Source: Tipula vernalis (lineage: Eukaryota > Arthropoda > Insecta > Diptera > Tipulidae). Taken from it: a stretch of DNA of 64,000 bases. The stretch spans positions 96,387,930 through 96,451,929 of the forward strand of contig OY282560.1 in the NCBI GenBank assembly GCA_958295665.1, given 5' to 3'. Positions 9,441 through 22,201 of the stretch are shown here, piece by piece. Under the pieces are notes generated by a model that saw nothing but the letters and a program-made list of their open reading frames with translations, searched no databases and was not told the DNA's origin. The translations under genes were made by a program, and so were the position numbers. Position 1 is the first letter of the stretch. Each line of letters opens with the position of its first letter.

Positions 9441-12400
9441 TGTCTACTGAGCTTAAATTCTAAACACGATTTCAACAAATTTTTTAGTTCCACTAGAAAA
9501 TCAGGAATCGAACAAAAATCTGAATGAATTGATGTTTTAGAATAGAAGCATTTCAATTGTAAGCATAGAGTTTAACTGACTGCCTTTAATAACAGTTTGA
9601 GTGAATTTTATTTAGAACCGGGATAAAACAAGATTTGAACAAAGTTTAGACTAAAAATTCAATTTCATTCCAATCGAGAATTTGAGCAGAAATGAGTTTG
9701 AATTCCAAATTTTAGAAATTTTGTAATATTTTGTTTAAAAATTAAGTAAAAATTCCAACCTAGATTTGTCTAAATATGCTGGATTAGAAATTTGGAATAC
9801 AATTTCAGCTTTAGTTGCAAGTGCATTTAAATAATTTATTGAGAATTTATTTGAGTGTTATTAGAAACGCTGAGTTAAAGTCGAATTTAAAATTCTAGTT
9901 TGGATCAAATGGCTTGTTAAATTTATATCAGAATTTTGAGCAGAAATCTGAGTAAGTTTCGAAATATTTGATTTTTAAGCGGTAATTAAAAAAAATGTTA
10001 AGTAGAAATTGAATTTGAAAAGTAATTTGAATTTGAGCAAAAACATAACTGTAATTTAGTTTTTAGTTTAAAAGTTGAGTTTTGTATTTCGAATTGGATG
10101 GACTGGCAAGAGAAAAAATTAAAGATTAAATTACAATTATAAAATAAATTTGAGCAAAATTTTTTGTTTAGTGAGGGCAAAATTCGGAGAAAAAGTTGAG
10201 AAAAGAACCATAACGGTTGATGGTGCTCTTTTGAAGTAAGTATCGCGTAAGTATGCGGAACCATTTATGAACTACTTTTCCAGTACTTTGTAGTCCAGGA
10301 GATCTAGTTTATCCAACTTTATAGCCAAAAACTTGATTCTTTTTTGTTAATGAGTAAATTGAAATCCTCGTAAGATAAGGTCTAGTTTTGGTTTTCTTTT
10401 CAAAATATGGACACATATTTATTATTTTAATAATATATTTTGCAATTTTAGTTACATGTTTTAGGAAAATATTTTTGATTTTTTAGGACTTAAACATCCT
10501 AAGCCTAGTCATCACTGATAATAAATGGAAACTTAAAGGTTTTGTAAGACTTCTCGAGTAAGTTTTACTATTGTTAAGCTTACGTTTTGCAAAATTTAAA
10601 CCAAACCAAGAGAATAATCATTCAGAGAGATATCAGAGAAAAATTTTCTTCAAATGGTACAAAAGTAAAAGTTTCTCCTATTGGAAAACGTTTGTGTTAT
10701 TGTTCCTGAAAAATGGATTGAACGATTGAATGAAAACGCAATTGGTACATGACCCTGCAGCCGTGCGGTAACTATTTGGAAAATTGTGAGCAAACCTTTA
10801 CCTGACCTTTTAATGATGACATTTAATGATTTAATCGGATTCCAGTAAATATTCTTACCTTCAATAATACAATTTGAAAATAAAACTTGTATCTTGTATA
10901 TAGTCGTACATATACACAAAGTTTGAAAGAATATTTCGCAAAAGTTAAATTAAAAATTGCAACATTTTCTTTCCCCACATATGTGTACAAGTATGTAATA
11001 AATATTTCACATTGAACCAATAAAATATATTTGTACAAAACTAGAGTACAGCTGCATATAATTTGGAATTAGAAAACATTGGCTAATTTTAAGCATATAT
11101 GTATTACTCGTTGAATAAAGGATTAAAGTTTAATAGCTTTTACACAATTCATTTTCAAAATACAAAATACGTATATTAGAAACAATTATCAGATTCCGCT
11201 AATGCCACTGTCAAAATTCTATAAGGTCACGAACAAGCTTAATATACATAAATTTAATATTTTGTATTAAATAATTCGCGGAATTAATGCGATAAAACCT
11301 TTGACATATTTCGTCGATTTTTTATTGATTTTGCCGCCAAATAAAAAAAAAATTAATTTACCACATGATGTCATCTGTTACACAGTATCTTTGTGCACCA
11401 TTAAAATTTGCTTAATAACCGTATACATAAATTATTTAATTTAATTTAAAATTATATGATGTCTATGTCCTCATTTTAACGTAATTTTATGTTTTTATAT
11501 CATAAAAGTTAATCTTGTTTTAAAAACAAATCATAAAAATATAAATAAAATAACAAATTTGATTAATCCATCCGTCAAACAGAGAGAGGTTATAAATGGT
11601 TTACGGGTATTTCATTAAGCGCAAACATATTAAGAAAAGGTTAGGGCCAGTGGCAATTATAGTTTGCAGATGGCTGAACTAATACGAAACAGTCACTCAT
11701 ATTGATTGATTCGATTACAAAAATATCGAGATATAAGATCACTCTCGCCAAATTAATCAAAGATTACGAGTATATAGAAAACTAATAAATTACTAAGCTG
11801 TCTATAGATTTAATCCGTAAGTGCCAAGTAAAAAATTTCCGCCAATAACAATTTATAATTTATTGTTAGTAATTAATAATAATTTAAACTCGTAACTACA
11901 TATATGAATTTAACAATAACAATAACGGAATTTGTTATAAATTTCACTTTTTTTTTTTTTTTTTTTTTTGTTCAAATTTATAACATATCGGCGATATTTG
12001 AATATCAAATAAATTACAAAAATAATTAAAAAATTTGTAATTTATGAACAGCAATGTGTTATACGTACTCGTGTGTACATAATGTATGAGTCTTTGCTTA
12101 AAGGGCTAACGAGTTCGATTATTTTGCCTCAATACTTACTTAGGAAAATAACTGTGACTATGTAACATAACAAATAACAGAAAAAGTGAAATTTGTTTTT
12201 TTTTTGTATTTATTTTGACGTATATCCAGCTGTATTTGCACGCGGCGCACATTTACTGGTCTTTATCATTATTTCGAGCAAATTGAGAAATCGATTAAAA
12301 ATCGAACTTTTTTGTTTGGAGAGTCTCGAATTCATTTAATCGAATCGATTTCATCAATAACTTGAATTTCAATTTATTTGAAGACCTTGCAATTGCAACT

Positions 12401-12799
12401 TAACATGGTAAACGAGTTGAAAAATCTCAAATTCAGTGATTACGTTAAAATGTTAACCTTGTCAAGAATGTTGTTTCAAAAATTTAAATTTCGGTAAACT
12501 ATGTATAATGTGATTTAGTTGATCAACCCGTTGGACAGGCGAGGAATTGCATTCGGAACAAAAAATGACAAAAATTCCATCTGTCTATTTGTACAGAATA
12601 GTCTTTTAGTCAACGAAACCGATTTTGAAGGGACTTTCGAGAGTTTTGTGTCCAGAAGGTTTTAAGCTATAATTTCGTAAAATAGATTTGGTTTAGTTTG
12701 AGAGATTTAATACAATTTGTAAAAGTTGGTAGTTTAATTTCTAAACAACCAAGGTAAACTACCTTTTTCTATTATATCTTTCTGATTTTTGGTTTTCAT
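9441..12799. other. AT-rich non-coding region
   Basis: About 9480-10200 is full of degenerate AATTTGAG-type words. A run of about 20 T lies near 11950. Short open frames here (for example 9998-10264 and 10650-11038, minus strand) have no recognisable motifs and compositions typical of AT-rich non-coding DNA. No gene is supported. Confidence 0.6.
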
Positions 12800-15700
12800 T
12801 TAGTTTATTATGGCATTTTTATCAAAATGAAGATGCGTTTTTACTTGATCAGAGTTTTACTTGATCGAATTTATAGGAGGTCAATTCAATATAAAAGAGT
12901 CGCATTCTCTTAAACTCTTAATATTGCTCGCACTATCCTTTGCTATTTTCTTATGGTAAATTTGGATTTCGCTTGAAAATTCTTGAAGCAACAAAAATAC
13001 ATCAAATAACATTTTTTTTTTTGGAAGTCATGTTTTAATTTTATGATTTTTATATTTTGAATGTGCAGCATGATTTTTTGTTGTGGTTGTGATTTTTTAA
13101 GGAACACAGTGTCAAATATCTCATAGTGTACAAATTTCATGCACTTGCTGTTGTATTTATTGCTCTAGAAAAAAATAATTATCCGAAGATTATAAAATTG
13201 GGCTTATTTTAAAGACAAATAATTATAAAAATGGCCGCTGAAAAGTTATTTTTGAATCTTCTTTTTAAAGCTACTCGTTATTACACTATCCCTTATTAAA
13301 ATAAACTTGTATTTTTGTTTTTTTGTTTGGTTTAAATCAATATCGCTTCACACGCAACTAGAAAAATTAATTTTGACATTAATTTTTTAATTAATTAATT
13401 AATTAAACCTAAAAGATTATACCTGTTTTTAATTACATTATACAATACAGAGTTCCAAAAATATTTGTAGAGGTATGAAATATCAGAGGGGTTGAACCTA
13501 ATATTCAAAACATTAAAATCATAAAATTAAAACATGACTTCTGAGTCCCATATGAAGGGTTTATGATTTCACGTGTGAGCTTCTATGATTTTTATTGACT
13601 TTTTAAGATTCTAGGATTATTCGAGATTTTTGGGAATATCAACGTTAAAGACATAATTTTCCCCCCAAAGACCTAAATAAATCGGTTGATTTTTACTTTA
13701 AACTTAATATGTTTGGAAGCTTTTACTTAATTTAACTCGGTGTTTGTGGTGATAAAATTTTGTTATTTATATTTGATCCCCTAACCTAAAGATCGAAAAT
13801 TTTGCACACGTACTCAGACTCGGTGAAAATGGAATTCCATAGATTTTTATTTTTTACCATTTCACATTATTGACAACTGTCAAAAATTGAAAGTGTTTAT
13901 TAAGATTTAAAGAATGGGATGGTTATAATTTCAAAGGGCTTGATGAGTTTATTTCGGCTATATGGAAATTTTTGACATTTGAGACTTTTCAAGCTTAACA
14001 AAAATTGAAACTATATTTTATAAAAGATTTATATGGCAAGTTGGTGTCGTTTGAAGCAGACATGAGTAAAACGCTAAAAAATCTGACTTTCCGACAATTT
14101 TGCCAAAAATGATCAAAAACTGTCGATAACTGTCGAAAAATGTCAAAAACTATGCTTGTGCTATTGCAAAAATTAGGAAACAAAATACTCTTAAATTTTG
14201 AAACTGTTAATAAAATTATCTTTAATTAAATTTTAAAAGAATATTTTTTTTTAAAGTTAATCCTGTCAAAAAGTGCCGAAAACACGTGTTTTGAAAAACT
14301 GTCAAGACGTCACGTCAAAAAGTATCGAAACTCTGACATAAATACCAGTTTTAGACAGTACCCATCTCTGGTTTAAAGAGCTTGATGACTAATGAAAATA
14401 TCAGAGATCGGTAGTGTCGAAAACTAGTATTTACGACATAGTTTTCGACACTTTATGACACGAGTTTTTGACAGTCTGTCAAAATCTGTGTTTTCAACAA
14501 TTTTTGACACGACTTTTTGACAGGGGAAAAAATGAAAAATGTAAAATGTTAGCTTCAGTTACGGTCAGAACTGTTTCAACAGTTTGAACATTTGCGAAAT
14601 TTACCAGTATATTTCAAGAACTTACTCCCGAACATAATAATGTTTCCTCTTTTTCTCAATATCACTCGCACAGCTTTTAACACTTTCCGACAATTGTTGA
14701 CAGTTTTCGACAATTTTTGACATTTTTCAACAGTTGTTGACCATAATTTAAGGATTTTGACCTGTTTTTCACAATTTCCCACTCTTTTCGAATCGGGTGT
14801 CAATTAAAAGCGGGTTTCCATTTTTCAAAAATGACTTTGATCTTCAAATAACCTTGAAAACTGACCAGAAGGTCAAGGGAATTAATACAGATAGATGACC
14901 CTCATTGTAATTGATAATTTTTGTCTAAACAGTTTTTTTTATACCTGACGTATTTTAGGAGCAATTTGGATCCTTCGATTAAAATAGCTCACCCTATGGG
15001 GAATCATTTTAAATGGCGTGACACAAAGATTTTTGATACCACACAAATAAGTGATGCTTCTAACATTTAGGTTTGTAGCTTTAATAAAGCATTTCGCCCA
15101 CTCTAACGGAACAATAAGTGATGAAAAACCTGTATAGTTGTTGTAACGCAGTTTTCAGACCTTCCTTAAATTAGCAAGGAGGAATAAGTTCCTTCAGATT
15201 CCGTTTACATTTTATTAAAATTTGCCATTTTAGGACAAATCGGCACGTTTAATATTTAATTAATGTTTTGTGGTATGCTCTAGCAATTTAAAACATTAAG
15301 CTTACGTTTTTGAACTGGAAAAGGCACAATTTTTTAGCCCAAAAAGATTTACAAATTTGATTGAAAAAGGAATAGAGCGACTCGCTACTGCTGCACGATA
15401 GACCGTGGATGAATAAATTAGGGTACAACTTTTGCACTGTTTGAAAGCTGAAAGCGAGATTTTCGTAGAGTAGAAAAATTGTAAGAAGAGATATACCAAT
15501 TTCGAAACTTAAGTTCCTTGGTCGTGCCTGCTTCTTTCAATTCATTGGTGGTATTGAAATTGTTGAAATAAGTATTTAGACATCCTACCGCTTGAATAAT
15601 CAAAAAATTAGGCTGAAGGATTCAGGAAGTCCCAGTCAACATAAATGAATTGAAAATTAATTTTTGAAATTAGTTGGTGTTTTACAAAAAATTCGAATTT

Positions 15701-18340
15701 GCAATTATATTTCTAAAAAGATTAAATTTAAAATAAAAATCAACAGATTTAGTTTTGCGTCTTGGGAAAAAAATGACATCGGTTTAAAGTTTAGACTAAC
15801 AAAAAAATTTGTAGTAGGCAAACTTCTTTAGATCTGGTCTCATAGTGATGTGATACCGGGACGAGATTCCCAAACTTCGAGATTAATTAATGATTTAAGA
15901 TTTTTTGATTAATATAACTGTACATTTTAGGTTTGAGTAGCGTTCTGCTTGCTGGGTATCGGTTAACTAGAGATTATCGACATTAAGCATGATTTTTATG
16001 ATTATTAGAGATTTTCTGATTATTTTTTACAGATTGGTGTGTCATTTGCGCTTCTTTATGCAGGCCTCGTACTCGTATCACGGTTTATTTGAGATTATTG
16101 TACAATTTTATGATTGCTCAATATTTTCGAGAATATTCGAGATTTTTGAAATTATCGAGATTATTCGAGATTCATTTAGTCTCATTGAGTTTCTTGATCA
16201 TATCGAATTTTGATCGGCTTTAAGTCTCATTGAGTTTCTTGATCATATCGAATTTTGATCGGCTTTAAGTTGCATGTTATTACATTTTTAATAAAGGGTT
16301 TCAACTATTTTTAGCCCATTCCGGTCCAAAAAAGAAAATTTTTCTTACTAACTAAAGGCCAAGCGTAACATTTGTAATGATCTCCTTCAAAGTCGAACGG
16401 TTTTTGTTATATTTTTTTATTTTTTATATTTTGGTCACAATTCAAGTCAATCCCCTGACTTTTGCTACAACCTCCACAATTGTAAGACTTGGTTCGAAGT
16501 TATTATATAAATTTAGTTGAATCGTTTGCAAAGAAAATAATTCCACAATTGTGAGAATTGATCTGTATTGCGTATAAAAATAATGTTTTAATGAACTTTG
16601 TTTCATCCTCATACTGAGCCGAAAAGGGTTACATTATTATGCAGTAGCGTTGAGTTACGTATTTTGAGTAACGTGAGTAATTCCAGGCTAATGTTGTTCA
16701 TAGTCATTATTTAGAAATTTTTCAAAATTCTCAAGTTCTTTTGAGAAATGTTCTTAGCTCTCGGTTGCATATAACATACTTTAATGGAACACACATGCAC
16801 TAAGCTGTGCTATACGTTTCTGATGAGCTATAAAAAACTAACTTAGCTCGACAACAAGTGATCGATGCATGTGTTAGCAAAATTATTAGCTGAAATGTGC
16901 AAAGAGATATGATAATATTTTTTTTGCTAAGCTTAGCTGAATTGTGCAACGGGCCGGTTGTTTTAAAAAGTTCTACATAACATTTCAAATTTTCGATATA
17001 AAATTGGTAGAATGCATTATTATATTGCAGTAAAATTGTCATCAAAATCAAAAATTGCGAAACAGAAAAATTTAGCGAAAAGTGCATCACCCTTAAAAAT
17101 GGGGTTAAAGTGTGCAAAATTCGACTTTTACTCGTTTTATTATTTTATCTCAAGAACTAAATGGATAAAGAAGCATCTCTAAATTGATAAGTGTCGCTGA
17201 CACCGTGACGAATCAAATAAGACAAGTTATCAAACAGGATTCGAATCTTGGACAATTTTAACCATTTTATTGATGTAGGATTTAAGAATTTTCAATCCCG
17301 GAATTCCCACATTTTATAAATTGAAATATTTAATAAAATATTTAAAAAAAAAATCTTTAAACAGAAACAAACCTAAATCATACTAACTAAAAATAGGAAG
17401 CCCTTTTACATTCCAAGCGCTGCTTGGCACAATTACTTTCGTTCCACTAGCGGTAAAAATCGTTATCGTTGACCAGTAAATTTTACGATTTTCCATTTGT
17501 CATTTACTGGCAAAATTTATTCGAAAAATGTCATAAAAAGGCTCCTGAAAATATCAAAGCTCTCCTCGAAAAGTTCGAATAAAATATATAACATTGAATA
17601 AACAACTCAACGCTAAGAAAACTTCTAAACATCTCAAAAAATATCACAAACTTAGAACATAACCTCAATAATTTCAAAATAATCTCAAAATATTGAAGTA
17701 TAAAGTATTTTAAAAATTTTTGAAAACTTTCAAAAATATCGATTTATCGTTTAAACTCAAAATATCGAAAATTTCTCGGAATACCTTAAATTAAATTTAA
17801 GATTCAGATTTTTATGACAAAAACTTCGAATTACCTGAAAAATGTCGACAACCTAGGAAATTTGAAAAAACTGGAATAATCTTGATTACCCAGAAAAACT
17901 CGGATAATATCTGTACGAATGATCTCGACTAATTTGAATTATGTATATCGAAAACACTTGATATTAATAACAATGGTTAATATCGACGCATTTGTAAATC
18001 TCTTCTAAAGCCCTATAAACTGTGAAATGATCGAATTATTTGTGGAATTTAGTAACATTAGGCAAAATGGAATAAGCTACAAGATTCTCCGATAGTATCT
18101 AACAATCGAATACATACAGCAACCTTAAACTTATTCGAATCATCTCGAATTAAGTGACTGCCTCGCACGATCAAATCCGGGAAATTCGAGACGCAAAATC
18201 GAGACGCGACAAAATCTTTCAAAATCTGTAAAATAGAATAAATAAAGGATCCCAAAACCTGGCGAATTCAAAAAGATATGTAGTTCCTTACGTTTAGTAT
18301 GGTTTTCCAAATAAACAGGTTTTACCAATAAGCCAGGTAA
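12800..18340 (+). repeat. Large dispersed repeat, tandem copy X
   Basis: About 5.5 kb of non-coding DNA that is repeated in the same orientation as copy Y, which starts about 5.8 kb further on. Matching landmarks in the two copies are TTGGATTTCGCTTGAAAATTC (12960 / 18665), GCACACGTACTCAGACTCGG (13803 / 19474), the AAAACGCTAAAAAA segment (14067 / 19683) and the CAGACCTTCC segment (15155 / 22595). Its right half (about 15590 on) is the reverse of copy L. The region 13860-14760 is rich in TGTCAAAAA/TTTTTGACA words that can fold on each other. Confidence 0.75.
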
Positions 18341-18599
18341 ATTTAGTTTTTCGGGATTCGTATATAGCCATGCCTAATATGTAGTGCCACGACATGAGAA
18401 AATGCCCAATATGTAAATGAATTTTTTTATCTTATAATTAATCTGGCTTTGCCTAAAACAATTGTAAATTCCAAAAATTGTAGAGTTTTCTGAACTCGAA
18501 CCGAAAAATAACAACAACAAAACTAATGAAAATAAAACGAAAAACCTATTCTCTTCCTGTTTGAACTTGGCAATATATTGTATTAACTAAAGAAGATAC
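18341..18599. other. Spacer between tandem copies X and Y
   Basis: AT-rich sequence between the two large repeats; nothing recognised. Confidence 0.4.
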
Positions 18600-20154
18600 A
18601 TTTAATATAAAATTTTTATTAAAATGAAGATGCGTTGTAACCGTTGATATTTTCTTATGGTGAATTTGGATTTCGCTTGAAAATTCTTGAAGCAACGAAA
18701 ATACATCAAATAACATTTTTTTTGAAAGTCATGTTTTAATTTTATGATTTTTATGTTTTGAATGTGCAGCATGATTTTTTGTTGTGGTTGTGGTTTTTTA
18801 AGGAACACAGTCTCAAATATCTCATAGTGTAAAAATTTCATGCACTTGCTGTTGTATTTATTGCTCTAGAAAAAAATAATTTTTATCGAAGATTATAAAA
18901 TTGGGCTTATTTTTGAATCTTCTTTTTAAAGCTACTCGTTATTACACTATCCCTTATTAAAATAAACTTGTATTTTTTGTTTGGTTTAAATCAATATCGC
19001 TTATAAAAGATTATACCTGTTTTTAATTATATTATACATTACAGAGTTCCAAAAAATATTTGTAGAGGTATAAAATATCAGACGGGTTGAACCTAACATT
19101 CAAAACATAAAAATCATAAAATTAAAACATGACTTCCGAGCCACATATAATGTATTTATAATTTCATGTGTGAGCTTCTATGATTTTTATTGACTTTTTA
19201 AGATTCTAAGATTATTCGAGATTTTTGGGAATATCAAAAGTAGTCGAGCCTAGAATTCTCAATATTTCTCAAAGAAGTTCGTCTACTAGTATATTTTTGT
19301 TAGCCTCAACGTTAAACTGACATAATTTTTTTCCACCAAGGACCTAAATAAATCGGTTGATTTTTATTTTAAACTTAATATGTTTAAAAGCTTTTACTTA
19401 ACTTAACTCGGTGTTTGTTTCGGTCTAATTTTGTTATTTTTATTTGATCCCCTAACCTAGAGATCGAAAATTTTGCACACGTACTCAGACTCGGTGACAA
19501 TGGAATTTCATGGATTTTTGTTTTTTACCATTTTACATTATTGACAACTGTCAAAAATTTAAAGTATTTATTAAAAAAGATTTAATTTCATGGTGGTTAT
19601 CATTTCAAAGGGCTTGAAACTATACTATATTTTATAAAAGATTTTTATGGCAAGTGGGTGTTGTTTAAAGCAGACATGAGTAAAACGCTAAAAAAACTGA
19701 CTTTTCGACAATTTTGCCAAAAATGTTCAAAAAACCTTAATTGCGGTCAAAAACTGACGAAAAGTGTTAAAAACTGTCAAGAACTGTCGAAAAATGTTAA
19801 AAACTGTGCTTGTGCTATTGCAAAAATTAGGAAACAAAATACTCTTATTGTTTCATTAACAATTTTTTGAAATACACATGTAAATTTTGAAACTGTTAGT
19901 AAAATTATCTTTAATTAAATTTTAAAAGAACATTTTTGTAAAGTTAAGTAAAATGGAAAATCAAGCTAAAATTGTACACTTTCCAATTTTTTCACTATCT
20001 TAAAGCCCTATGGAAAAGTGTCGAAATCACTTATTTTGAAAGACCGTCAACAACTCATGTCAAAAAGAATCGAAACAGTATCATAAATATCAGTTTTCGA
20101 TACTAGCCATCTCTGGTTTAAAGGGCTTGATGACAATATGAAAATAAATATTAA

Positions 20155-20168
20155 AAATTTGACATTTA
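20155..20168. repeat. Target site duplication, left copy
   Basis: AAATTTGACATTTA, identical to the 14 bp at 22188-22201. The two copies bracket the LINE insertion exactly. Confidence 0.85.
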
Positions 20169-22187
20169 TTATTATTATTAACCGGAGGGCCATGTGGGCG
20201 ATAAGCCACCTCGCACCGCGACCTAAAAGATCTATTGTGCTGGACCCTACTTAATTATCCGTCCAGTCAATATTCAGGCTCTTAATGAATCTGACAATAC
20301 TACTGGCCGGTACAAGATACATACTATCCGGGCTCATTGTTCTCCCTCCTAGATGTTGCAGTCTTTGCTGGAAAATGGCTGGGCAATGGCACAGAACATG
20401 TTCCGCTGATTCCGCTTCCAGACCGCAGAAGCGGCATCCATCTGTCGTACTTAGGCCCATCTTCTTAAGGTGATACCTTAAGGGGACATGACCTGTGAGG
20501 AAGCCAGTAAGCAGCCTCAACTCAGGTTTCCTAAGTTCAAGACACTCCTTAACCCTGACAGACGAAGGTGATATAAATTTCTTCGCCTGCCGTAAACCTG
20601 GAATTCTGCGCCAGTAGGAGGACTTTTGAACATCCTCCCAGCGTTTTACCGCTGCTCTAAGGTGTCCCTTAGTGACACCGCAGAAGGGTTCTGGTCCAAA
20701 AAATGGAGAGGCAGAACCCTCACGGGCGAGGCCATCAGCTGCCTCGTTTCCTTCGATTCCAGTATGACCTGGCACCCACATAAGTGTTACCTTATTTGAG
20801 CCTGCCAGATGTTTAATAACCTTCAGACAATCCCATACCAGCCTTGACTCAACGGTACAAGACCTAAGAGCTTTTAAGGCTGATTGGCTGTCTGATACAA
20901 TATAAATCTTTGCATCGTTTAGGCCTTTTGCTATGCCTATCCTAGCGCAAAGTTCTATAGCATGTACTTCTGCTTGAAAAACGGTAGCATTGGTACCCAA
21001 GGACTTCGAGAGGGTAGTGCCACTCCCGTGTATTCCTATCCCCGCCCCATCTTCCGTTTTTGATCCATCTGTAAACCATACCATGGACCCTCGCTCAAAT
21101 GATGGTCCACCTGCCCTCCACACATCCCGGTCAGGTAACCTAACACAGAATGGTTTGTGGAAGTCCAGTTTAGCTGGCATACAGTCGGAAGGCATTCCTA
21201 TTGTAGGGTCTGTCTGAAATTCCTTAAGGATTTCCATATGACCCACCATATTGCCTGGCTTGATATTTCCTTCCGCCTGCATTTTCAGGGCCATACTTGC
21301 AGCGTCCTTTTTAATATGCAGGTGTAACGGTGTCAGTCCTAGAAGTGTCTCCACCCCCGCGGTTGGACATGACTTCATTGAGCCCGTAACACCGATGCAG
21401 GCTACACGCTGAACCTTATTCAATAAGGTTTGCGTTGTCTTCTGCTCAGTTTTAGGCCACCATACAACCGATGCGTAGGTGACCATAGGCCTAATGATTG
21501 TAAGAAATGACCAGTAGATCATTTTTGGTTGTAGTCCCCAAGTACGCCCATAGAGTCTTTGACAGGCCCAGAGAGCCTTGATGGCTCTATTTTGAACTTT
21601 CAACAAATGTTGGTTCCAGTTCAGTCTTTGATCTAGGATAACCCCTAGATATTTAACCTCGCTGGAAAAAGGAACAGTAGTACCGTTTAACGAGGGAGCT
21701 GTAAGCGCAAGCTTTGTCCTCCTCGTAAAAGGAACAATGACAGTTTTGCTTGGATTGACACTGAGCCCTTCCTGGTAACACCACTGCCATATTATATTGA
21801 GTGCATTTTGCATGCGATCAGAAATGACCTCATCAAACTTGCCTCTGATTATGATAGCCACATCATCCGCATAGCCCTGGACATCAAACCCATGGCTACT
21901 CAGAAGGACCAGTAGTCTGTCAATAACCAATGACCACAAAAGAGGAGATAGTACGCCTCCTTGAGGACAGCCCTTTACGGCCTTGATGGTTACTGATTCG
22001 CCACCTAGTCTGGCAGTAATCTCACGATGTTCCAGCATGGAACGGATCCACCTAATTGTGGAAAGTGGAACCCTTTTTCCCATTGCTGCCCTCTCTATAG
22101 ATCCATAGGAGGTATTATCAAACGCCCCCTCAATGTCCACAAAGGCACAAAGGGCAATTTCTTTATATGTCACTGCTTTTTCAATCC
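20169..22187 (-). mobile_element. 5'-truncated LINE with RNase H (I/LOA group)
   Basis: Minus-strand non-LTR retrotransposon, 2.0 kb, truncated within the reverse transcriptase domain at its 5' end (22187). Its 3' end consists of (TAA)n, seen here as TTATTATTATTATTAA at 20169-20182, a tail type known from I-group LINEs. A 14-bp target site duplication flanks it (20155-20168 and 22188-22201). The exact duplication and open frame point to a fairly recent insertion. Confidence 0.88.
20251..22187 (-). CDS. LINE ORF2 fragment: reverse transcriptase C-terminal part plus RNase H
   Basis: Open without interruption from the truncation point to TAA at 20251-20253; from the first Met (22173) it is 640 residues. 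Reverse transcriptase motifs in order are DIEGAFDN (palm, near residue 13), GCPQGGVLSPLLW (near 70), GYADDVAI (catalytic Asp pair, near 100) and KYLGVILD (near 170). An RNase H domain follows (about 365-485) with its acidic residues in FTDGSK, QAEVHAIE, SDSQSALKAL and WVPGHTGIEGNEAAD. The end holds a cysteine/histidine cluster (CRFCGLEAESAEHVLCHC) common in this group. The natural start, the endonuclease domain and ORF1 are lost, so it is a dead but undamaged 3' piece. RNase H places it in the I/LOA/R1-like set; the exact clade is not resolved. It probably has no promoter. Confidence 0.93.
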
Positions 22188-22201
22188 AAATTTGACATTT
22201 A
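22188..22201. repeat. Target site duplication, right copy
   Basis: AAATTTGACATTTA, partner of 20155-20168, directly adjoining the 5' truncation of the LINE. Confidence 0.85.

Noticed and set aside
18602..18841. 79-residue minus-strand frame with a near-copy at 12943-13140
   Set aside because: The similarity comes from the large non-coding repeat (copies X and Y); differences include frame-breaking indels and the sequence is AT-biased without motif.
20285..21217. Plus-strand open frames inside the LINE
   Set aside because: Shadows of the reverse transcriptase/RNase H frame on the minus strand.
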